Source: JABMMZ01 sp044368575 (GTDB lineage Bacteria > Bacteroidota > Bacteroidia > NS11-12g > UBA955). Taken from it: DNA of 21,767 bases. A program made the translations under genes and the position numbers. Positions 15,889-21,713 of the stretch are shown here, piece by piece (the first letter of the stretch is position 1; every line of letters begins with the position of its first letter). Under the pieces are notes generated by a model, which ran no database searches, was not told the DNA's origin, and saw only the letters and a list, made by a program, of their open reading frames with translations. The DNA lies in contig JBIPPH010000034.1 of the NCBI GenBank assembly GCA_044368575.1, positions 1 through 21,767 on the forward strand, read 5' to 3'.

Positions 15889-16703
15889 TTAGCCAATTGA
15901 AATTCTTTGAGCAAAGCAATAGCCACCGGCTCTTCTAGCTCTGAATGTTGTTGATCTAAATCGTGAACCTCATTAACATGTATGGTTTGCCAAATGCCGT
16001 TGTGGTATTCTAGGGCACTTAAGTTTTCAATCCAATCACCTGAATTGAGATAGCGCACTGATGAAGTGCCAGTTTCAATGATTTTATCTGCGGGATGATG
16101 AATATGACCACAAACCACCACATTGGCATTAACCTTAGAGGCGTATTCTGCAGCGGCTACTTCGAAGTTATTAATGAAAGATACGGCCTGCTTTACACTG
16201 TTCTTGATCTTTTTAGACAATGACACCCTTTTACCGCCTAATTTTTCTGAAATGAAATTGATGAAGGTATTGAGAAGTATGAGCACGTCATAGCCTTTGC
16301 CGCCAAGCTTGGCCAACCATTTAGCATGTTGAATACTTAAGTCAAACACATCGCCATGGAAGAACAATGTTTTTTGACCATTCACTTCAACTTCGTATTG
16401 GTTACACAATTCAATGTTACCGAAATTCATGCCTACAAACTTGCGCAACAACTCATCATGATTGCCTGTTATGTATACCACCTTAGTGCCATTCATGGCC
16501 ATTTTGAGAATATACCTAACCACTTTCATATGGGATTTGGGAAAGTAGTTTTTAGAAAACTGCCAGATATCGATAATGTCGCCGTTTAAAATGAGGGTAT
16601 TGGGTTCTATTTGTTTTAAATAGTGCAACAATTCTGTTGCTCTACAACCGAATGTACCCAAGTGCACGTCAGAAATTACGGCAATATCAACTGAACGTTT
16701 CAT
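15885..16703 (-). CDS. Calcineurin-like metallophosphoesterase, UDP-2,3-diacylglucosamine diphosphatase (LpxH)-like
   Basis: The 272-residue protein has the full metal-site set of the superfamily: SDVHLG (Asp12, His14), NGDIID (Asp42), GNHDE (Asn81, His82), FFHGD (His116) and CGHIHHP (His200, His202). The spacing and the helical insertion around 120-185 resemble the LpxH-like group of Bacteroidota, which would cleave UDP-2,3-diacylglucosamine to lipid X in lipid A synthesis at the inner membrane's cytosolic face. No signal peptide or membrane segment is visible, although the insertion is amphipathic and could bind membrane. It is the first gene of a two-gene unit with the GH1 enzyme, sharing an ATGA overlap. 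The exact substrate is an inference from family resemblance; a different pyrophosphate or phospholipid headgroup is possible. Confidence 0.8.
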   Translation of the reverse strand: MKRSVDIAVISDVHLGTFGCRATELLHYLKQIEPNTLILNGDIIDIWQFSKNYFPKSHMKVVRYILKMAMNGTKVVYITGNHDELLRKFVGMNFGNIELCNQYEVEVNGQKTLFFHGDVFDLSIQHAKWLAKLGGKGYDVLILLNTFINFISEKLGGKRVSLSKKIKNSVKQAVSFINNFEVAAAEYASKVNANVVVCGHIHHPADKIIETGTSSVRYLNSGDWIENLSALEYHNGIWQTIHVNEVHDLDQQHSELEEPVAIALLKEFQLAK

Positions 16704-16788
16704 AGTGGTCTAAATTGCTTAAACGGGTTAGACAAATTAAAGAGCGCAACTGGAATAAAATGTAATAATCTACGCATGTTATAGTTTC

Positions 16789-16822
16789 AAAATTAAAAAG
16801 GCAATATCTCCAGAATATTGCC
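16789..16822 (-). terminator. Second intrinsic terminator between the sigma factor and metallophosphoesterase genes
   Basis: A perfect 8-bp stem GGCAATAT/ATATTGCC (16800-16807 with 16815-16822) closes a 7-nt loop. On the minus strand it is followed by T5 and then AATTTT (complement of 16789-16799). It lies about 55 bp beyond the first terminator after the sigma gene, so it either backs that one up or ends a separate short transcript. Confidence 0.65.
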
Positions 16823-16870
16823 CCAATTTTATGACTGTGTTAGTAAGCACAATCGACCAATTTAATGCAC

Positions 16871-16896
16871 AAAAAAAGGGAGCACTTGGCTCCCTT
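16871..16896 (-). terminator. Intrinsic terminator of the sigma factor gene
   Basis: An 8-bp stem (AAGGGAGC at 16876-16883 with GCTCCCTT at 16889-16896) with a 5-nt loop is followed on the minus strand by a T-run (A7 at 16871-16877). It lies 25 bp beyond the stop of the sigma gene. Its core matches the terminator at 4399-4415 except for one loop base. Confidence 0.88.
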
Positions 16897-16921
16897 AAGT
16901 ATATTGCAATGCAATTTAAAA

Positions 16922-17785
16922 TTATCCCAAATAGGTTTTCAAGATCTTGCTCTTAGACGATTTGCGCAAACGTCTGAGGGCTTTTTCTTTGATCTGACGC
17001 ACACGTTCTCTGGTTAAGCCTACTTTCTCAGAAATGTCTTCTAAAGTATGAGCCGGTCCACCATCTAAGCCGTAATAGTAACGCAATACATCGCGTTCTT
17101 TTTCAGACAAAGTTGAGATAACGCGGTTGATCTCTTTCTGAAGCGATTCGTTCATTAAAGGCACATCCGGGTTAGGCTCATCATTGTTATCCAATACCCC
17201 TAATAAGGTGTTGTCTTCACCTTCAGTCAATGGCGCATCGATTGATAAGTGTCTACCACTGCTCTTTAAAGCATTTTCTACTTCAATGATTGGAATTTCC
17301 AATACCGTTGCAATTTCTTCAGCCGTTGGTTCACGTTCGAATTCTTGTTCCAATTTTGCGGCTGCTGCACTGATTCTACCAATTGAACCTACTTTGTTCA
17401 AAGGCAAACGCACAATACGAGATTGATCTGCCAAAGCCTGTAAAATTGACTGACGGATCCACCATACGGCGTAAGAAATGAATTTGAAACCACGGGTTTC
17501 ATCAAAACGCTTAGCCGCTTTGATTAAACCTAAATTACCTTCGTTGATTAAGTCACCAAGTGTTAAACCTTGGTTTTGGTATTGCTTACTAACAGACACC
17601 ACGAATCTTAAGTTAGCATTCACCAAACGCTCTAAAGCGGCTTGGTCGCCTTCTCTGATTCTTCTTGCCAATTCTACTTCTTCTTGGGCATCGATCATTT
17701 GCACTTTAGAGATCTCGTTCAGATACTTGTCTAAAGATTTGTTTTCACGATTGGTAAACTGTTTTGATATTTTAAGCTGTCTCAT
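16922..17785 (-). CDS. rpoD: Primary RNA polymerase sigma factor of the RpoD/SigA group, short Bacteroidota form
   Basis: The 287-residue protein directs RNA polymerase to housekeeping promoters. Region 1.2 is near DKYLNEISKV (19-28). Region 2 holds ANLRFVVSVSKQYQNQGLTLGDLI (57-80), the core-binding part, followed by RGFKFISYAVWWIRQSI, which melts the -10 region. Region 3 runs through the RIVRLP segment and PTAEEIA. Region 4 carries LSEKERDVLRYYYGLDG and the helix-turn-helix TLEDISEKVGLTRERVRQIKEKALRRLR. Region 1.1 is absent, as is usual for the primary sigma of this phylum, which reads TTTG/TAnnTTTG promoters like those seen here. The gene is isolated: its own -7 element, its own terminator, and divergent from the MBOAT gene. 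Confidence 0.96.
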   Translation of the reverse strand: MRQLKISKQFTNRENKSLDKYLNEISKVQMIDAQEEVELARRIREGDQAALERLVNANLRFVVSVSKQYQNQGLTLGDLINEGNLGLIKAAKRFDETRGFKFISYAVWWIRQSILQALADQSRIVRLPLNKVGSIGRISAAAAKLEQEFEREPTAEEIATVLEIPIIEVENALKSSGRHLSIDAPLTEGEDNTLLGVLDNNDEPNPDVPLMNESLQKEINRVISTLSEKERDVLRYYYGLDGGPAHTLEDISEKVGLTRERVRQIKEKALRRLRKSSKSKILKTYLG

Positions 17786-17822
17786 TGTATTTGTTTAGAC
17801 TGGGCAAATGCCTTAAAGGTTG

Positions 17823-17830
17823 CAAATATA
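17823..17830 (-). promoter_or_regulatory. -7 element for the sigma factor gene
   Basis: The complement of 17823-17830 reads TATATTTG, a perfect TAnnTTTG, placing the start near 17816 and giving a leader of about 30 nt before the ATG at 17785. No convincing -33 box is seen, only a T-rich tract upstream. Confidence 0.4.
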
Positions 17831-17909
17831 AGTTTTTATTCCCTTAAAATCTGAAGCCTGCAAAAGGTTTTGCCGTGCCCTATTTGCAGCAAAAATTGAG
17901 CCAAAGTTT

Positions 17910-18028
17910 GGTTAATGGTTATTGGTTATTGGTTATTAGTTAATGGTTATTGGTTATTAGTTAATGGTTAATGGTTAATGGTTAATGGTTAATGGTTATT
18001 GGTTATTGGTTATTAGTTAATGGTTACT
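17910..18028. repeat. Heptanucleotide tandem array, 17 units
   Basis: Seventeen uninterrupted 7-bp units fill 119 bp. With A for GGTTAAT, B for GGTTATT, C for AGTTAAT and D for GGTTACT, the order is A BBB C BB C AAAA BBB C D, so variants are grouped and the block BBBC occurs twice. The last unit abuts hairpin H1 directly, which also starts with GGTT. Stops occur in the frames I checked, so the array is not coding. It lies between the divergent sigma factor and MBOAT genes, 125 bp upstream of the sigma start. It should be prone to slippage; any effect on either promoter is inference. Confidence 0.95.
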
Positions 18029-18050
18029 GGTTGGTGACAACACCAACCAG
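18027..18050. repeat. Hairpin H1 (GGTTGGTG palindrome)
   Basis: Arms CTGGTTGGTG (18027-18036) and CACCAACCAG (18041-18050) are perfect complements around the loop ACAA. It is one of three such 4-nt-loop hairpins; the others are at 21572-21599 and 21688-21713. Confidence 0.92.
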
Positions 18051-18093
18051 ATGGTAGCTATATTTTTTATTTGTCTGAAATACGATAGAATAT
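18049..18093. repeat. Module Y, isolated copy
   Basis: The 45-bp stretch starts AGATGGTAGCTATAT and ends ACGATAGAATAT. It closely matches the second half of the 115-bp unit at 21531-21575, with scattered base changes. Here it follows hairpin H1 directly, without the X half that precedes it in the right-hand array. On its right it runs straight into the GGTTGGTG of module M. Confidence 0.85.
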
Positions 18094-18216
18094 GGTTGGT
18101 GTTGTACTCACTTCGTTCGTGAGAACGCTTCGCTTAGTTACTCCATTCAGTCGTGAGATCGCTTCGCTTAGTTACTCCGCAGGTTTTGCCTGCTAAGTGA
18201 GAAAAGTTCACCAACC
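18094..18216 (+). repeat. Module M, long copy (MITE-like element with GGTTGGTG ends)
   Basis: The 123-bp element begins GGTTGGTG and ends CACCAACC. Inside are two tandem 34-bp units (18110-18143 and 18144-18177) ending in GCTTCGCTTAGTTACTC, then a small hairpin GCAGG-TTTTG-CCTGC (18179-18193). CTCAC near the left and GTGAG near the right can also pair, so the whole can fold as a long imperfect hairpin. An inverted copy with one 34-bp unit is at 21392-21480. No start-to-stop reading frame of note was seen. It ends 45 bp before the MBOAT start, so it may contribute to that gene's leader or promoter. Confidence 0.88.
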
Positions 18217-18261
18217 ATAAGATAGGCCAATATCCAACAAATAACTATCTTCGAGACCTGA

Positions 18262-19701
18262 ATGCTTTTTAATTCTTTTGAATTTTTAATCTTCTTGCCT
18301 TTGGTGTTTGCGTTGTATTGGTTAGTGTTTAACCGATCGTTGAAATGGCAAAACGCCCTTATACTGATTGCTAGTTACGTGTTCTACGGTTGGTGGAGTT
18401 GGCGGTTTATGGGGCTATTGATGCTCAGCACCGCCATTGATTTTGCCTACGGATTTGGGGTCGCGTCTACGAATCGCCAAAAAGCCAAACTGTTTCTATG
18501 GTTAAGCATTATCAATAACCTCGGCATTCTGGCTGTTTTCAAATACTATAATTTCTTTGCCACTCAATTTCAAATGGGCTTTGAAGCCTTGGGTTGGCAT
18601 ACGAATCCTATTTTACTTGATGTAGCTTTACCCATTGGCATTTCGTTTTACACCTTTCATGGCATGTCTTATGTGTTTGATATTTACCGAGGCCAACAGC
18701 GCCCCATCAAACAGTTTGTGGACTATGCCGTGTTCGTGAGCTTCTTCCCCTTACTGGTGGCAGGCCCAATTGAACGCGCCAATCATTTATTGCCGCAAGT
18801 GCAAAAGCCTAGAAACTTCAATTACCAGCAAGCGGTTGAAGGCTGCCGATTAATCCTTTGGGGCCTGTTTAAAAAAGTTGTGATTGCAGACAACTTGGCC
18901 ATCTATGTTGATGATGTGTATTTGCACAGCGATACATACAGCAGTGCTAAACTCTGCATGGGCGCCATTGCCTTTAGCTTTCAAATATATGGTGACTTTT
19001 CAGGCTATTCAGACATCGCCTTGGGCACTGCCAAATTGTTTGGCTTTGAACTCTTAAGCAATTTTAAGTTCCCCTACTTTTCGCGCGATGTGGCAGAGTT
19101 CTGGCGCAGATGGCACATTTCGCTATCCTCTTGGTTCAGAGACTATTTATACTTCCCTTTAGGTGGTTCTAAATTGGGTAAAGCCAAAGCGGTTCGCAAT
19201 ACGTTCATTATCTTTTTAGTGAGTGGCTTTTGGCATGGTGCCAGTTGGAACTTTATTGTTTGGGGCGGCATTCATGCTTGTGGGTTTTTACCTTTATTGT
19301 TGTTCAATAAGCATCGTCAACATGTGGGCAATGTGGTTGCTGAAAACCAAGTTTTACCCTCGCTTAAAGCCTTATTGCAAATGCTGAGCACCTTTGCTTT
19401 TGTTTGCTTTGCTTGGATTTTCTTCAGAGCAGACAATCTACACAATGCTTGGGCTTACATTACGCGAATCGTATCACCTAACAATATAGATTTTACATCG
19501 TTTACCCTTAGCCCTAAAAGCCCTTGGATACTGCTTGATATTTTGACGTTGCTGCTGTTTGATTGGGCGTTAAGGCACAACGAAAGACAGCTCAAAACCC
19601 CTCAAAGTAAATGGTTGCGCTACAGCTTGTATTTGCTGATGGCCTTTTTAATACTGATTCACCTACACGACCAATCAAGGTTTATTTATTTCCAATTCTA
19701 A
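18262..19701 (+). CDS. MBOAT family O-acyltransferase (AlgI-like)
   Basis: The 479-residue integral membrane protein belongs to the MBOAT group that moves acyl groups, usually acetyl, across the membrane for transfer to exported polysaccharides. It has many hydrophobic segments along its length. It carries the AlgI-type signatures FWRRWHISLSSWFRDYLYFPLGG (280-302, conserved His285) and SGFWHGASWNFIVWG (321-335, candidate catalytic His325). The SGNH-like gene follows 1 bp later, so the two form a transcriptional unit of the AlgI/AlgJ or PatA/PatB type. The start at 18262 lies 45 bp after repeat module M. A 7-bp pairing AAGATAG/CTATCTT (18219-18225 with 18245-18251) sits in the short leader. 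The target polymer cannot be read from the sequence, and no polysaccharide synthesis genes are adjacent. Confidence 0.93.
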   Translation: MLFNSFEFLIFLPLVFALYWLVFNRSLKWQNALILIASYVFYGWWSWRFMGLLMLSTAIDFAYGFGVASTNRQKAKLFLWLSIINNLGILAVFKYYNFFATQFQMGFEALGWHTNPILLDVALPIGISFYTFHGMSYVFDIYRGQQRPIKQFVDYAVFVSFFPLLVAGPIERANHLLPQVQKPRNFNYQQAVEGCRLILWGLFKKVVIADNLAIYVDDVYLHSDTYSSAKLCMGAIAFSFQIYGDFSGYSDIALGTAKLFGFELLSNFKFPYFSRDVAEFWRRWHISLSSWFRDYLYFPLGGSKLGKAKAVRNTFIIFLVSGFWHGASWNFIVWGGIHACGFLPLLLFNKHRQHVGNVVAENQVLPSLKALLQMLSTFAFVCFAWIFFRADNLHNAWAYITRIVSPNNIDFTSFTLSPKSPWILLDILTLLLFDWALRHNERQLKTPQSKWLRYSLYLLMAFLILIHLHDQSRFIYFQF

Positions 19702-19702
19702 G

Positions 19703-20716
19703 ATGAAACAGTTCATAATTAAGACCCTCGGCTTTTCTGCACTCAGCTTATTGTTGCTGAATGGCATCATTGGACTTTGTATGTACCTAAAACCGGGTTA
19801 CTTTATTGGCACCTTTGAAGATTATTTTCAATTAGAGGTCTTTTATAGAATGCCTGAAAAAGCAAAAGACAAAACCCATGTGATCATTGGCGATTCAAGA
19901 GGTAACGCAGACTTGATTCCCAGTGCCTTAGGCGATCAATACGTGAACTTATCTATACCTGGCTCTAGTTTTTACGAAGGTTATATCAGCATTAAAAGGC
20001 GCTTACAACATTGCCCTATTGATACTATAATTTGTGTTTATGGCTTTGATTATTGGGAACCTACTGGTTGGTTGATTAAACGCAGTGTGCCGTTTAACTA
20101 TATGAATCCTGATGAATTAAAAGCTTTAATGGCGCTTGAAATGAAGGCTCAACATTTGATCAATGACAATGCAGATATGCCTTGGTATAAAATCCGTCAG
20201 GAGCACATAAAGCGTTTGTTAAAATACTACCGCATTCCAATGGCCTTTATGAATGGCTTCAAGGCCAATGCTGAGGCCTATGTCGACAGAGCGTCAAAAC
20301 AGGCGATAGTGGCTAAGAATGATAGCATATTGCCGCATTTAGGCTATTTCCAATTTGGAGAGCAGGCTGCTGACTCAACTGCTTTAGAGTACAACAACCA
20401 CTTTACGCCTAATCCTATTCACTTGCTGTATTTAGACAGCTTACAAAACCTTTGCAAAGCGCATAAGATTAAGTTGCTAATGGTTTTACCGCCATGCAAC
20501 CAGGCTACTTTTGACCGCCCAGGTAATCAAGCTTACTTTAAAGAAGTTAGACAATATTTTTATGCGCGAAAAGACCTTGAATGGCTCAATACATTAGAGG
20601 GCTATCCTAACGATTGCTTCGGCGACCCTTTTCATTTGAACAAGCAAGGCGCGATGAAGTTCACGGCAGAGCTGAAGTCGAGGTTGAACTATTCTATGAT
20701 TTGCATATCACATTGA
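19703..20716 (+). CDS. SGNH/GDSL-like membrane-anchored protein, probable O-acetylation partner of the MBOAT protein
   Basis: The 337-residue protein has an N-terminal membrane anchor (about 5-29) and then an extracytoplasmic SGNH-type domain. Block I is IIGDSRGNADLIPS (61-74) with Ser65 as the candidate nucleophile. A Gly in IPGSS (85-89) fits block II. DPFHLNKQGA (308-317) supplies the Asp308/His311 pair. This layout fits the proteins that accept an acyl group exported by an MBOAT partner and place it on a sugar. It starts 1 bp after the MBOAT stop. Its end is only 30 bp before a truncated repeat module M, so the gene pair is closely boxed in by the repeat family. Plain esterase activity is an alternative. 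Confidence 0.85.
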   Translation: MKQFIIKTLGFSALSLLLLNGIIGLCMYLKPGYFIGTFEDYFQLEVFYRMPEKAKDKTHVIIGDSRGNADLIPSALGDQYVNLSIPGSSFYEGYISIKRRLQHCPIDTIICVYGFDYWEPTGWLIKRSVPFNYMNPDELKALMALEMKAQHLINDNADMPWYKIRQEHIKRLLKYYRIPMAFMNGFKANAEAYVDRASKQAIVAKNDSILPHLGYFQFGEQAADSTALEYNNHFTPNPIHLLYLDSLQNLCKAHKIKLLMVLPPCNQATFDRPGNQAYFKEVRQYFYARKDLEWLNTLEGYPNDCFGDPFHLNKQGAMKFTAELKSRLNYSMICISH

Positions 20717-20730
20717 TAGGTTCTGTTCGT

Positions 20731-20754
20731 GTTCGTGAGAAAAGTTCACCAACC
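20731..20754 (+). repeat. Truncated module M left of the RAYT gene
   Basis: The stretch joins GTTCGTGAG, as found near the left of module M, directly to AAAAGTTCACCAACC, its right end. The missing middle is what a deletion between the two GTGAGAA copies of a full module (18119-18125 and 18197-18203 in the long copy) would remove. It faces the inverted M end at 21392 across the transposase gene. Confidence 0.7.
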
Positions 20755-20770
20755 ATCAGATACTAATTCT

Positions 20771-21298
20771 CTAATCATCATCCATTTGAAGTAGTTTTAA
20801 AAAATCAAAATAAGAAACTCCATCTCTGTAAGAATTTGCAGAACTCCATTTATAATCAAATGTACTATTACATCTAACCTTGCTGCTTTTAACAGGATTA
20901 TCATGGATATAGGCAAGTTTTTCATACCATTTATATTCATTTCTAATTTCAACCCACATTGGCCTCCGCTCCCAGAATTGATACATTCTATCTTTTTGTG
21001 TCGATTCAATTTGAGCTAACAAATTAGATTGTAAATCCTTCATCTTTAGAATACATCTTTGAGCCGTATATTTTAAAAAATCTCTTTGAAAATTGTTTAT
21101 TACTTTCTCATGAACATCTAATATTAGATGGATGTGATTCGGCATAAACACAAATGCATAAATACTACATCTATTTTGAGTCACAAGGTGTGTTAAGGAT
21201 TGTTCTAATATTGATTTAAAATCATCACTTTCTATGAGTTTAAGCCATTTGTAATTTGTTGCAGTTAAAAACCAAAGAGGATAGAATTTTTGAAACAT
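20771..21298 (-). CDS. REP-associated tyrosine transposase (RAYT, TnpA_REP/Y1 HUH family)
   Basis: This is a single-strand DNA nickase/ligase of the HUH Y1 type. From the ATG at 21298 the protein has 175 residues. Landmarks are FYPLWFLTATNYKW near the N-terminus, the HUH metal motif MPNHIHLIL (His55, His57), the catalytic tyrosine region DFLKYTAQR (Tyr77), YIHDNPVKSSKVR and YKWSSANSYRDG, all typical of RAYTs rather than of IS200/IS605 TnpA. The frame is open eight codons further to a TTG at 21322 (183 residues); I prefer the ATG because the domain starts there. No tnpB is present. The gene is AT-rich compared with its neighbours. It is flanked by inverted ends of module M (18-bp identity, 20738-20755 and 21391-21408) and by palindromic arrays, as expected for RAYTs acting on REP-like elements. 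All key residues are intact, so it may be active. Confidence 0.9.
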   Translation of the reverse strand: MFQKFYPLWFLTATNYKWLKLIESDDFKSILEQSLTHLVTQNRCSIYAFVFMPNHIHLILDVHEKVINNFQRDFLKYTAQRCILKMKDLQSNLLAQIESTQKDRMYQFWERRPMWVEIRNEYKWYEKLAYIHDNPVKSSKVRCNSTFDYKWSSANSYRDGVSYFDFLKLLQMDDD

Positions 21299-21322
21299 CT
21301 TTGTCAATTTACTAATAGCCAA

Positions 21323-21391
21323 AATTCATATTATATTGAATTTAATATGTGGAGCGATTGATATTAAGTTGGATGAATATGGTGAGCGACT
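21323..21391. other. RAYT upstream spacer
   Basis: This AT-rich 69-bp spacer lies between the RAYT gene and inverted module M. It must hold the transposase promoter if the gene has its own, but I see no clear TAnnTTTG element on the minus strand. Confidence 0.4.
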
Positions 21392-21480
21392 GGTTGGTGA
21401 ACTTTTCTAACTTAGCAGGTAAAACCTGCGGAGTAACTAAGCGTAGCGATCTCACGACTGAAAGGAGTACAACACCAACC
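21392..21480 (-). repeat. Module M, short inverted copy
   Basis: The reverse complement matches 18094-18216 with a few substitutions and exactly 34 bp fewer, because only one of the two tandem 34-bp units is present. It begins and ends with the GGTTGGTG/CACCAACC 8-mer. Together with the long copy it forms inverted repeats around the MBOAT, SGNH and RAYT genes. Confidence 0.9.
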
Positions 21481-21571
21481 AGATGGTAGCTCATTTTCTT
21501 CTAGACCTATTCACTGTAACTTTTACTACCAGATGGTAGCTATATGTTTATTTAATATGAAAGACGATAGA

Positions 21572-21599
21572 ATATGGTTGGTGTTGTCACCAACCATAT
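21572..21599. repeat. Hairpin H2
   Basis: Arms ATATGGTTGGTG (21572-21583) and CACCAACCATAT (21588-21599) are perfect 12-bp complements around the loop TTGT. It marks the junction of the first and second 115-bp units. Confidence 0.93.
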
Positions 21600-21687
21600 G
21601 GTAGCTCATTTTCTTCTAGACCTATATACTATAACTTTGACTACCAAATGGTCGCTATATGTTTATTTAGTTTAAAAGACGATATAG

Positions 21688-21713
21688 TCTGGTTGGTGAC
21701 AACACCAACCAGA
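21688..21713. repeat. Hairpin H3
   Basis: Arms TCTGGTTGGTG (21688-21698) and CACCAACCAGA (21703-21713) are perfect 11-bp complements around the loop ACAA. It lies exactly one period after H2 but has different outer stem bases and the complementary loop. Confidence 0.93.

Noticed and set aside
17910..18028. Phase-variable coding repeat
   Set aside because: Stop codons fall within the heptamers in the frames checked and the array lies outside any gene, so it cannot switch a protein on and off by frameshifting. Only a spacing effect on promoters remains possible.
18094..18216. Short protein encoded across module M
   Set aside because: One frame stays open for a while and reads Ser/Leu/Arg-rich, but there is no start signal, no recognisable protein, and the tandem 34-bp unit would break the frame in the other copy.
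20771..21298. IS200/IS605 insertion sequence
   Set aside because: The protein has RAYT-specific landmarks (YIHDNPVK, KWSS-type motif), there is no tnpB, and the flanks are dispersed palindromic modules rather than a single left and right end.
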